Positions 8,058 through 15,982 of a stretch of 64,000 nucleotides of DNA are shown piece after piece. Source of the stretch: Microbacterium yannicii PS01 (GTDB lineage Bacteria; Actinomycetota; Actinomycetes; Actinomycetales; Microbacteriaceae); assembly GCF_000304335.1 (NCBI RefSeq), contig NZ_CAJF01000006.1:91530-155529 (forward strand), read 5' to 3'. Made by a program: the position numbers and the translations under genes. The notes under the pieces are model-generated. The model saw only the letters and a program-made list of their open reading frames with translations. It did not search any database and had not been told where the DNA came from. Position 1 is the first letter of the stretch; every line of letters begins with the position of its first letter.

Positions 8058-9235
8058 GCGACCCCACGACCCACCGGGGATTCGAGACCGCCGGCTTCGA
8101 TACAGCCGCGGTGCACGCCGGTCAGGCCTTCGACCCGACGACGGGGGCCGTGATCCCTCCGGTGCACTTCTCCACCACCTACGCGCAGGACGGCATCGGC
8201 GGGCTTCGCGAAGGCTACGAGTACGGGCGCAGCGGCAACCCCACGCGCACCGCGCTCGAGACCCAGCTCGCCGCCCTCGAGGGCGGCGCCCACGCGCTGT
8301 CGTTCGCGTCGGGGCTCGCCGCCGAGGACGCACTGCTGCGGGCGGCGCTGAAGCCGGGCGACGAGGTGCTGCTCGGCAGCGACGTGTACGGCGGCACGTA
8401 CCGGCTCATCGCGCGGGTGCTGGGCGACTGGGGCGTCGGTGTCCGGGTGGTCGACATGAGCGACCTCGACGCGGTGCGCTCGGCGCTCGAGGAGCGTCCC
8501 GCCCGGGTCGTCTGGGTCGAGACGCCCAGCAACCCGCTCCTGCGCATCACCGACATCGCCGGCCTCGCCCGGCTCGGGCACGACGCCGGCGCCCTCGTCG
8601 TGGTCGACAACACCTTCGCTTCACCGGCGCTGCAGCAGCCGCTCGCCCTCGGCGCCGACGTCGTCGTGCACTCGACGACCAAATACCTCGGCGGGCACTC
8701 CGACGTCGTCGGCGGAGCGCTCGTGCTCGACGACGACGCGCTGTACGAGCGGGCGAAGTTCCTCCAGTTCGCGGTCGGCGCCGTGTCGGGCCCGCTGGAC
8801 GCCTGGCTCACCACGCGCGGCATCAAGACGCTCGGCCTGCGCATGCAGCGGCACAGCGAGAACGCCCAGGCGATCGCCCGATTCCTCGACGCTCACTCCG
8901 CCGTCGCCCGTGTCTACTACCCGGGGCTCGCCACTCACCCGGGGCACGAACTGGCCGCCGCGCAGATGAGCGGGTTCGGCGGCATCGTGTCGGTCGCACT
9001 CGAGGACGCGGCATCCGCTCGCCGCTTCGCCGAGTCGACCCGGCTCTTCCAGCTCGCCGAGTCGCTCGGCGGCGTGGAGTCGCTGATGAACTACCCCGAC
9101 GAGATGACCCACGCCTCGGTGCGGGGGACCGAGCTCGCCGTCCCGCCGGAGGTCGTGCGCCTGTCGGTGGGCATCGAGACCGCCGCCGACCTCATCGCGG
9201 ACCTCGACGAGGCGCTCGCGACCCTCGGTCGCTGA
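8054..9235 (+). CDS. cystathionine gamma-lyase / gamma-synthase
   Basis: A 393-residue Cys/Met-metabolism PLP enzyme. Motifs are FDTAAVHAGQ at the N-terminus, the tyrosine motif YEYGRSGNPTR, the SGLAAEDALL helix, VWVETPSNPLLRITDI, the PLP-Asp VVVDNTFASP and the lysine motif STTKYLGGHSDVVGG. It overlaps the upstream beta-synthase gene by ATGA, so translation is coupled and the pair likely converts homocysteine to cysteine. Gamma-synthase activity on O-acyl-homoserine is an alternative for this close family. The last codons and stop (CTCGGTCGCTGA) are also the first unit of a 20-bp tandem repeat, so the repeat now supplies the stop codon. Confidence 0.9.
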
Positions 9236-9303
9236 GCTTGTCGCTCGGTCGCTGAGCTTGCCGCTCGGTCGCTGGGCTTGTCGCTCGGTCGCTGAGCTTG
9301 TCG
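9224..9303. repeat. four tandem copies of a 20-bp unit
   Basis: CTCGGTCGCTGAGCTTGTCG occurs four times head to tail (starting 9224, 9244, 9264, 9284) with single-base changes. The first copy overlaps the gamma-lyase stop codon. The unit is one half of the REP-like palindrome whose other half forms the next array: GAGCTTGTCGAAG pairs with CTTCGACAGGCTC across 9297-9326. Confidence 0.9.
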
Positions 9304-9513
9304 AAGCGCCCTTCGACAGGCTCAGGGACCGGGTGAGGAAGCGCCCTTCGACAGGCTCAGGGCCCGGGTGAGGAAGCGCCCTTCGACAGGCTCAGGGCCC
9401 GGGTGAGGAAGCGCCCTTCGATGGGCTCAGGGCCCGGGTGAGGAAGCGTCCTTCGACGGGCTCGGGGACCCGGGTGAGGAAGCGCCCTTCGACGGGCTCG
9501 GGGACCGGGACGG
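9304..9513. repeat. six tandem copies of a ~35-bp REP-derived unit
   Basis: Units begin AAGCGCCCTTCGACAGGCTC and end GGGTGAGG. They start at 9304, 9339, 9374, 9409, 9444 and 9480, with drift in the last three (ATGGGCTC, ACGGGCTC). Together with the preceding 20-bp array this fills the ~310-bp gap between the gamma-lyase and the flavoenzyme; nothing else is visible there except the promoter region at about 9525-9545. The frame through the array is open (Gly/Ser/Thr-rich) but is not a credible gene start. Confidence 0.9.
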
Positions 9514-9545
9514 CTCAGGGAGCGGCGGACCGTAGGCTCGGGAGC

Positions 9546-11678
9546 ATGACCGCGAGCCCCGGCATCCTCTCCCCGCTGGCGCAGCCGCTGCGGATCGGCG
9601 CGATGACGGTGCCGAACCGGATCATGCAGACCGCGCACTCGAAGCAGTACTCCGACCGCGTCGAGTCCGACCGCGAGACGGAGTACTACGTGCGCCGGGC
9701 GCGCGGCGGCTGCGGGCTCTTCGTCGCGGGCAACCACTTCGTGCACCCGTCGGGGTCGATCCGCGGATTCCAGGACGCCTTCCGTCCCGAGTCCGTGCCG
9801 GCGGCGAAGAAGATGACGGATGCCGTGCACGAGGCCGGCGCGAAGATCCTGGTGCAGCTGAACCACCACGGCGCGCAGGCCCAGCCGGACGGACCCGACG
9901 GGCCGCGCGCGGTCTACGCCCCGTCGCGCCTGCTCTCGCCCTCGACCGCCCACGCGACGCGCGAGATGGATGCGGCCGACATCGCCGCGTTCGTCGAGGG
10001 CTGGGCGACGTCGGCGGCGCACGCGCGCGACGGCGGCTTCGACGGCGTCGAGATCCACATGGCGCACGGATATCTCCTGCATCAGTTCCTCTCCCCGCTG
10101 TACAACGCGCGTACCGATGGGTACGGGGGTGACATCGAGGGCCGCACCCGGTTCCCGCGCGAGGTGCTGCGGGCGGTGCGGGCGCGCGTCGGCGACGACT
10201 TCACCGTCGGCATCCGCATCGTGGCGAACGAGTTCCGTCCCGGTGGCCCCGACGGCGCTGGTCTGAACAGCGCCGGCCTGGATGGTGCCGACATGCGCGC
10301 GATCATCGCGCGGCTCCGGGCCGGGGCCCGCATCGACTTCCTCGATCTGGCGGCGGGCGGCTATCACAACGTCCACTACGTCTTCCCGTCGTCGCCGATG
10401 CCCTTCGCGTGGCTGCGCGACGATGTCGCCGCCGTCAAGGCCGCGAACCCCGACGTTCCCGTCTTCGGAGTGGGGGCGGCGCGCTCGGTCGAAGAGGCCG
10501 AGGAGGTCGTCCGCGACGGCATCGCCGACATGGTCGCGCTCACCCGCGCGCAGATCGCGGACCCCGACCTCGGCCGCAAGCTGCTAGGCATCGAGCCCGT
10601 CTCGCCGGACGGTCGCGGCATCCGTCACTGCATCCGTCTGAACCAGGGATGCCTCGGCCGCGGCAGTCGCGGACTCGCCATGTCGTGCACCGTGAACCCG
10701 ATCGCCGGGCGAGAACGCGAGCGCGGCGAGCGACCGCGGGCCGCGGCCGTGCAGCGGTGGATCGTCGTGGGCGGCGGACCGGCCGGCATGCGCGCCGCTG
10801 TCGAGCTCGCGGCCGACGGGCACGCCGTCACCTTGCTCGAGCGGGAGGACGAGCTGGGCGGACAGCTGCGGCTGGCGCGCCGCGTTCCCGGGCGCGAGAG
10901 CGTGGGCCTGCTCGTCGACGATCTCGAGCGCGACCTGGCGTCGACCGGAGTGGATGTGCGGCTCGGCGTGCTGGCTGCCGCGGAGGAGCTCCGCGCCGCG
11001 GCACCGGACGGCATCGTCGTGGCGACCGGCGCGGTGGCACCGCGGGCCACGTCGCTCGCTCTCGGCGGGGCGTACGCCGGGGGATTCCCGGCGGCGGGCA
11101 CGATCGACGCGTTCGCCGCGGCAGCCCTCACGCTGCATAACCCGCGCGCTGTGACCGGCGCGGAATCCCCGCTCGGCCGACGGATCGCGGTGGTGGATGC
11201 CGATGGCACCGCCTATGCGGCCGGCATCGTGCTGACGCTGCTCGAGGCGGTCGACGAACTCGAGCTGGTGACGCCGTTCGAGACCGTGTTCCCGCACATC
11301 GGCGCAGGATACGACCGCCCGCTGCTTCTCGAGCGCCTCGGCGCGCACGGCGGGTTCCGCCGCACCCCGGCGCAGCGCGTGGACGCGGTCGGGCTCGGCA
11401 CTCTTGCGCTGACCGATTCCGTGACCGGTCAGGTGACCGTGCTCGACGGACTCGACACGGTCGTCGCGATCGAGCCGCGCGCCTCCGTCGGCATCGCCGG
11501 GATGATGGATGCCGCGGCGTCTCCGCTCGCCGGGCCTGCGGCATCCCTCACGCCTGATGCGTCGCCGCGGATCGTGACGATCGGCGATGCGTTCGCCCCG
11601 CGCACGATCGACGCCGCCATCTTCGAGGCCGTCGAGCTCGCTTACGACGTCGCCGGACTCGCGACTCTTCGCGCCTGA
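9546..11678 (+). CDS. NADH:flavin oxidoreductase, 2,4-dienoyl-CoA reductase (FadH)-like
   Basis: A 710-residue two-part flavoenzyme. Residues ~10-350 form an OYE-like FMN barrel (MTVPNRIMQTAHSKQY start, EIHMAHGYLLHQFLSP catalytic region, RTDGYGGDIEGR). The C-terminal half begins with WIVVGGGPAGMRAAVELA, an FAD/NAD Rossmann region. The linker carries the 4Fe-4S cysteine pattern, but with Leu at the second ligand: C362-x2-L365-x3-C369-x11-C381. Members reduce enoyl-CoA or oxidise amines; the substrate here is unknown. The start at the ATG 9546 is preceded by TAGGCT at a leaderless distance and by GGGAG; the open frame upstream is repeat sequence. Confidence 0.88.
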   Translation: MTASPGILSPLAQPLRIGAMTVPNRIMQTAHSKQYSDRVESDRETEYYVRRARGGCGLFVAGNHFVHPSGSIRGFQDAFRPESVPAAKKMTDAVHEAGAKILVQLNHHGAQAQPDGPDGPRAVYAPSRLLSPSTAHATREMDAADIAAFVEGWATSAAHARDGGFDGVEIHMAHGYLLHQFLSPLYNARTDGYGGDIEGRTRFPREVLRAVRARVGDDFTVGIRIVANEFRPGGPDGAGLNSAGLDGADMRAIIARLRAGARIDFLDLAAGGYHNVHYVFPSSPMPFAWLRDDVAAVKAANPDVPVFGVGAARSVEEAEEVVRDGIADMVALTRAQIADPDLGRKLLGIEPVSPDGRGIRHCIRLNQGCLGRGSRGLAMSCTVNPIAGRERERGERPRAAAVQRWIVVGGGPAGMRAAVELAADGHAVTLLEREDELGGQLRLARRVPGRESVGLLVDDLERDLASTGVDVRLGVLAAAEELRAAAPDGIVVATGAVAPRATSLALGGAYAGGFPAAGTIDAFAAAALTLHNPRAVTGAESPLGRRIAVVDADGTAYAAGIVLTLLEAVDELELVTPFETVFPHIGAGYDRPLLLERLGAHGGFRRTPAQRVDAVGLGTLALTDSVTGQVTVLDGLDTVVAIEPRASVGIAGMMDAAASPLAGPAASLTPDASPRIVTIGDAFAPRTIDAAIFEAVELAYDVAGLATLRA

Positions 11679-11762
11679 CCCTCCCCCGCGCCTGCGCCAC
11701 CCGGGTGCGCGCTGGCATCATCCGGCGGGGGACGGCCGCGCCCGCTCAGTACGCTGAATCTC

Positions 11763-13322
11763 GTGGACCCCGTCGCGGCAACGCTCGTCATCCTGGTTCT
11801 CGCGGTCGCCGCCTTCGTGAGCAACCGCGTCCCGATCGGCGTCGTCTCGATCGGTGTGGCGCTCGCGCTGTTCTTCACCGGCGTGCTCACACTCCCGGAG
11901 GCGCTCGCGGGGTTCGGGGATCCGACGGTGCTGTTCATCGCGGCCCTCTTCGTCGTGAGCGAGTCGCTCGACGCGACCGGAGTGACGGCGTGGGCGGGGC
12001 AGAGGGTGATCGGTCGCGCCGGCTCGACCCGCAGCCGACTGCTGCTCGTGATCGCGCTCCTCGTGGCCGGGCTCACGGCGCTCATCAGCATCAACGGGGC
12101 GGTGGCGGCGCTGCTGCCGCTCGTCGTGGTCGTCGCAGCCCGCGCCGGAATCGCCTCGTCGAAGCTGCTGATGCCGCTCGCCTTCGCGGCCTCGGCGGGC
12201 TCCCTGCTCCTGCTCACGGGCACACCGGTCAACATCCTGGTGTCGGACTTCGCCATCGGCGCGGGCGGTCGGCATTTCGGATTCTTCGAGTACGCGCTCG
12301 TCGGCATCCCGGTCCTGGCCGGCACCATCGTCATTCTGCTGCTCGGCGGCCGCCTCGTGCCCGATCGGCCCGCTGCCCGCATGCCGTTGGACCTTGTGCG
12401 CCACGCGCGTCTGCTGCGTCAGCAGTACTCGCTCTCGCTCGACACAGGCACGATCCTCGGACCTGTGACCGGTGTCACGGAAGTGGTCGTGGCGCCCCGC
12501 TCACCGCTCATCGGCACACGCGTGTGCGCGGGCATGACCGATCCCGACGGTGACCTCGTCGTCCTGGCAGCGCGCCGCGGCGACGAGCTGCTGAAGGGCA
12601 CCGAGTTCCTCGTGCAGGCCGGCGACGCCCTGCTGCTCCAGGGCGCGTGGGACGACCTCTCGCGGCGATCGCGCGAGCCCGGGATGCTCGTCGTCGACGA
12701 CCCGCAGCGGCTGCGCCGCTCGGTCCCGCTGGGACGGGGCGCCAAGCGGGCGATCGGCATCCTGCTGGGGATGGTCGTGCTCTTGGCGACCGGGCTCGTT
12801 CCGCCCGCCGTCGCTGCGCTCCTCGCGGCGTGCGCACTGGTCCTGACGCGGACGGTGAGCGTGACGCAGGCGTACCGCTCGATCTCGTGGACGACCGTGG
12901 TGCTGATCGCGGGCATGATTCCGCTGTCGACCGCGTTCATCGCGACCGGCACCGCGGATCTCGTAGCCGGATGGATGCTGTCGATGCTGGGCGACGCCGG
13001 ACCACATGCCGCCTTGACCGCACTGTGCGCCCTGGCTCTCGTCCTCGGTCAGCTGATCAGCAACACGGCAACCGTGCTGATCGTGGCTCCGATCGCGATC
13101 GCCGTTGCGCATTCGATGGAACTCTCGGTGCAGCCGTTCATGATGGCTCTCGCGGTGATCGGCGCGGCGGCGTTCCTCACGCCGATCGCGACGCCGGCCA
13201 ACCTGATGGTGATGGAACCGGGAGGCTTCCGCTTCGGCGACTACTGGCGGCTCGGGCTGCCGCTTGCCCTCTTCTTCTTCGCCATGGCGGTGCTGTACGT
13301 GCCGCTCGTCTGGCCGTTCTGA
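11763..13322 (+). CDS. SLC13 family permease with TrkA-C domain
   Basis: A 519-residue transporter of the divalent anion:Na+ symporter (SLC13/ArsB-like) superfamily. There are about 10-12 hydrophobic segments in two halves, interrupted at residues ~215-305 by a soluble TrkA-C-type domain (PLIGTRVCAGMTDPDGDLVVLAARR and ALLLQGAWDDLSR). Conserved transport hairpins include INGAVAALLPLVV and SNTATVLIVAP. Possible substrates are dicarboxylates, sulfate or other anions; sequence does not decide. The GTG start at 11763 has TACGCT 7 bases upstream, so the gene is probably leaderless. A bidirectional hairpin follows the stop. Confidence 0.88.
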   Translation: MDPVAATLVILVLAVAAFVSNRVPIGVVSIGVALALFFTGVLTLPEALAGFGDPTVLFIAALFVVSESLDATGVTAWAGQRVIGRAGSTRSRLLLVIALLVAGLTALISINGAVAALLPLVVVVAARAGIASSKLLMPLAFAASAGSLLLLTGTPVNILVSDFAIGAGGRHFGFFEYALVGIPVLAGTIVILLLGGRLVPDRPAARMPLDLVRHARLLRQQYSLSLDTGTILGPVTGVTEVVVAPRSPLIGTRVCAGMTDPDGDLVVLAARRGDELLKGTEFLVQAGDALLLQGAWDDLSRRSREPGMLVVDDPQRLRRSVPLGRGAKRAIGILLGMVVLLATGLVPPAVAALLAACALVLTRTVSVTQAYRSISWTTVVLIAGMIPLSTAFIATGTADLVAGWMLSMLGDAGPHAALTALCALALVLGQLISNTATVLIVAPIAIAVAHSMELSVQPFMMALAVIGAAAFLTPIATPANLMVMEPGGFRFGDYWRLGLPLALFFFAMAVLYVPLVWPF

Positions 13323-13336
13323 CCGACCCGGTGGTG

Positions 13337-13375
13337 CGCGGCGCTCCGGAGGTTCGGGTCACCCGGAGCGCCGCG
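13337..13375. terminator. bidirectional terminator between convergent genes
   Basis: A perfect 13-bp inverted repeat, CGCGGCGCTCCGG (13337-13349) and CCGGAGCGCCGCG (13363-13375), with a 13-base loop between the permease and the SDR gene that run toward each other. Confidence 0.75.
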
Positions 13376-13387
13376 GGTCGAAGGGGC

Positions 13388-14440
13388 TCAGGCGGCCGAC
13401 CAGCCGCCGTCGCTCGCGAGCACGACGCCGTTGACGTTCACGCCGTCGTCGCTCAGCAGGAACGTGATCGAGGCCGCCAGGGCGTCGGCGCTCACCGGCG
13501 TCGGCATGACGGCCATCGCGGTCTGCACGCGGCTCGCGCCCAGCGGCGACGCGAACGACGCCTCGATGTTGGTGATCGTCGGGCCGGGCGCGACGGCGTT
13601 GACGCGGATGCCGCTGGGACCGTACATGAAGGCGCTGGACTTCGTCAGGCCGACGACCGCGTGCTTCGAGGCGGTGTAGGCGACCCCGGCGGCGGAGCCG
13701 CGCAGCGCGGCCTCGGACGCGGTGTTGACGATCGATCCGCCGCCCTGCGCGAGCATGCCGGGGATGACCGCGCGCATGAGCTTCATGGTGCCGTCCACGT
13801 TCACGCGGAAGACACGCTGCCACACGGCATCCGTCACCTCTGCGACCGGCGTCATGTCGTCCATGATCCCGGCGATGTTGGCGAGCCCATCGACGGTCCC
13901 GCCGGCGGCCCCGATGATCCGGGCCACGCCGGCGTCGTCGGTGATGTCGGCGACGAGCGGCACGATGTCACCGTCTGCGTGCGCCGCGACGAGCTCGTCG
14001 AGCCGCTCCTGGCTCACGTCGACGGCGACCACGCGGCCGCCCTCGCGGGCCACGCGCGACGCCGTCGCCCGGCCGATGCCCGATCCGGCGCCCGTGACGA
14101 TGATGGTCTTGCCGGTGAACCGGCCCTGATCGATGCGCTCCGTCCACTGCCGCTTCGGAACGGCGGGAGCGGATGCCTCGGCCCCGCCGCTCTCGCCGGG
14201 CGCCGCTTCCGGACGCTCGGTGGTGGCGACCTGCTGGACGAGGTGGTCGAGCGCCTCGCGGCTGAAGGCGCCGCGGCTGAGCTCGACGAGCTTCTCGAGG
14301 GGGAGGCCGGCGACGGGCGCCAGCGCGTCCGCGCTCTGCCCGCCCTGTGCGAGGAGGTCTCGCAGGATCGGACCGCCGATCGGATCGTCGAGCCAGGTGG
14401 CGATGGTGGAACCGCCGGTCGGCGGGGTGCTGGTGCTCAT
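13388..14440 (-). CDS. SDR family oxidoreductase with N-terminal helical domain
   Basis: A 350-residue protein. Residues ~105-350 are a classical short-chain dehydrogenase: cofactor loop TGAGSGIG, NIAG, catalytic Ser in NTASEAAL and the YTASK Tyr/Lys pair, ending in the usual GGW tail. Residues ~1-75 form an extra alpha-helical region (STIATWLDDPIGGPILRDLL, PLEKLVELSRGAFSREALDHLV) joined by a Pro/Ala linker; single-domain SDRs lack it. The ATG at 14440 has an AGGAC ribosome site. The TetR-type gene is divergent, and a perfect operator-like palindrome between them suggests direct control by that repressor. Confidence 0.88.
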   Translation of the reverse strand: MSTSTPPTGGSTIATWLDDPIGGPILRDLLAQGGQSADALAPVAGLPLEKLVELSRGAFSREALDHLVQQVATTERPEAAPGESGGAEASAPAVPKRQWTERIDQGRFTGKTIIVTGAGSGIGRATASRVAREGGRVVAVDVSQERLDELVAAHADGDIVPLVADITDDAGVARIIGAAGGTVDGLANIAGIMDDMTPVAEVTDAVWQRVFRVNVDGTMKLMRAVIPGMLAQGGGSIVNTASEAALRGSAAGVAYTASKHAVVGLTKSSAFMYGPSGIRVNAVAPGPTITNIEASFASPLGASRVQTAMAVMPTPVSADALAASITFLLSDDGVNVNGVVLASDGGWSAA

Positions 14441-14454
14441 GAGTGCGTCCTTTC

Positions 14455-14476
14455 TACCGGACAACTATGTCCGGTA
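14455..14476. promoter_or_regulatory. TetR-type operator palindrome
   Basis: Arms TACCGGACA (14455-14463) and TGTCCGGTA (14468-14476) are perfect reverse complements around ACTA. The site lies between the divergent SDR and TetR genes and touches the likely TetR-gene -10 (TAGGCT, 14478-14483), so it could repress both. Confidence 0.75.
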
Positions 14477-14489
14477 CTAGGCTACACCC

Positions 14490-15068
14490 GTGTCGAACTC
14501 CGCTCCTCCCCGGGCGATCCCCTCTCGTCAGAACCGCGGTCCTGCCGCCGCGGCCGACAACCGCCGGGCCCTGATCACCGCCGCGCGCGAGGTGTACGCG
14601 GAAGGCGGGCTCGGCGCCCCGTTCAGCGCCGTCGCCAAGCGCGCCGGCGTGGGACAGGGGAGTCTCTACCGGCACTTCCCGGATCGGATCTCGCTGGCCG
14701 TCGCCGTGTTCGAAGACAATGTGCGCGACCTCGAGGAGTACACCGCGTCGTACGACCGGACCGTCGATGACCTGCTCGATCGGGTGGTGGACCAGGCCGT
14801 GGTCTCGACGGCGTTCATCGAGCTCATCACCGCCGACATGAGCGATCCGCGGGTCGCGGGTCTCGGCGAGCGGTTCTACCGGCTGGTGGCCGGCGTGGTC
14901 GCCCGCGATCATGCGGCCGGGCGGGTCGGAACCCACATCGACACCGACGACGTGACGATGGCGACCGGGATGCTGGCGACCGAGCTCGCGCGAGCCGATG
15001 CAGCACAGCGGCCCGCCGTCGCAACGCGTGCGCGGGCGCTCTTCCACGCCGCCTTCGCGCCGCGCTGA
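14490..15068 (+). CDS. TetR/AcrR family transcriptional regulator
   Basis: A 192-residue repressor-type protein. The N-terminal helix-turn-helix is recognisable (ALITAAREVYAEGGLGAPFSAVAKRAGVGQGSLYRHFPDR), followed by a ligand-binding helical domain of normal length. The GTG start lies 6 bases after TAGGCT, so the mRNA is probably leaderless. It is divergent from the SDR gene, and the 22-bp palindrome between them is its likely operator, which makes autoregulation plus SDR control the simplest model. The ligand is unknown. Confidence 0.9.
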   Translation: MSNSAPPRAIPSRQNRGPAAAADNRRALITAAREVYAEGGLGAPFSAVAKRAGVGQGSLYRHFPDRISLAVAVFEDNVRDLEEYTASYDRTVDDLLDRVVDQAVVSTAFIELITADMSDPRVAGLGERFYRLVAGVVARDHAAGRVGTHIDTDDVTMATGMLATELARADAAQRPAVATRARALFHAAFAPR

Positions 15069-15098
15069 ACCGGGTTCGAGCCCGACTATGCTCCTGGC

Positions 15099-15416
15099 AT
15101 GGGCAGGTTCATCTACGACACGAGTGGCAACTCGATCGACATCGACGACCGGACGCTCGCTCACCTCCGCATCGTCATGATGAACAAGCTCCGCCGCTCG
15201 GAGCCCTTCATGTTCGACGTCGAGGTGGGGGACGGCAGCGGCCGGCGCAGCTACTGGATCGCGCCGGCGGTGCCGCTGCAGTTCCACTTCTTCGGCAGCC
15301 GTCCGCCGCGCATCAACCGCCTGTGGGTCGAAGAGCTCATGCTCGCCGCCAGCGGACCGGGAGGACTGACGATCCTTCCCGAGCCGTCGGGAGAGGCGGA
15401 GCCCGAGGTCGGCTGA
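15099..15416 (+). CDS. small DUF7882-type protein
   Basis: A 105-residue protein starting MGRFIYDTSGNSIDIDDRTL, with LAHLRIVMMNKLRRSEPFMF and SYWIAPAVPLQFHFFGSRPP. I recognise this as a small Microbacteriaceae family, often auto-labelled ATP-dependent DNA ligase and, I believe, now DUF7882; there is no ligase motif (no KxDG) here, so that label is not supported. It pairs with a paralogue 43 bp downstream on the other strand. TATGCT lies 6 bases before the ATG, so it is likely leaderless. Function unknown. Confidence 0.75.
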   Translation: MGRFIYDTSGNSIDIDDRTLAHLRIVMMNKLRRSEPFMFDVEVGDGSGRRSYWIAPAVPLQFHFFGSRPPRINRLWVEELMLAASGPGGLTILPEPSGEAEPEVG

Positions 15417-15458
15417 GCCGAGATCGGATCGGCCGATTCCGGGTGAGCGGCTCGGCTC

Positions 15459-15899
15459 TCAGCTGCTGGTGAGCGTCGTGGACGGGATGTCGCCGCCGGC
15501 CACCTTGAGGTTGTCGATCTCGAGGTTCTCGACCTCGACGGTGCCCAGCGTCACGTCGCCCGAGTCGTCACCGTCCTGGATCGTGGGAACGGGGCCGGTG
15601 TCGAAGTGCTCGGCGACGAGCATGATCCCCCCGGAGGAGTTGGCCGAGTTCGCCAGCTCTTCGATCCACTCCCGGCTCAGCTCCGTCGGGTCGGGATCGT
15701 CGAAGACGAACCGCAGCGGGATCGACGGATGCAGCCAGATCGTGCTGCGGCCCCGCGGCTGGTCGTCGGGGTGACGCCACGAGACCGTAAAGCTCTCGTC
15801 ACGCCGAAGCTTCGTTGCGATGACGACCTTCAGGTGCGCCAGCGTACGGTCCTCGATGTGGATCGGCATGGCCGATCCACCGTAGTAAATCGTGCCCAC
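15459..15899 (-). CDS. small DUF7882-type protein, paralogue with acidic tail
   Basis: A 146-residue paralogue of the gene at 15099-15416. Both share the pattern G-IYY/IYD...I-I-DRTLAHL-VV-KLRR-E-F, then W-P-PL-F-F and an EEL segment. This copy has about 45 extra C-terminal residues, acidic and Thr/Val-rich (DGDDSGDVTLGTVEVENLEI). No catalytic motif is visible. The two genes are convergent, so the pair could have arisen by inverted duplication. Function unknown. Confidence 0.75.
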   Translation of the reverse strand: MGTIYYGGSAMPIHIEDRTLAHLKVVIATKLRRDESFTVSWRHPDDQPRGRSTIWLHPSIPLRFVFDDPDPTELSREWIEELANSANSSGGIMLVAEHFDTGPVPTIQDGDDSGDVTLGTVEVENLEIDNLKVAGGDIPSTTLTSS

Positions 15900-15982
15900 G
15901 CGCTTACCCTAACCCTCCGGACGCACCGCCGCTGGCATGTGGTATAGCGACGCAGCGGGCGCCGTCCGGACGCCGTCGTCCG

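Noticed and set aside
9224..9513. Possible CRISPR array
   Set aside because: Units are directly adjacent with no unique spacers, and no cas gene is present; they are tandem REP-derived repeats.
9438..9545. N-terminal extension of the flavoenzyme (RKRPSTGSGT type residues)
   Set aside because: The extension is translated repeat sequence, and a better start with promoter-like TAGGCT lies at 9546.
15099..15416. ATP-dependent DNA ligase label
   Set aside because: No KxDG nucleotidyltransferase motif is present and the length is far too short; the label is a known type of misannotation for this family.
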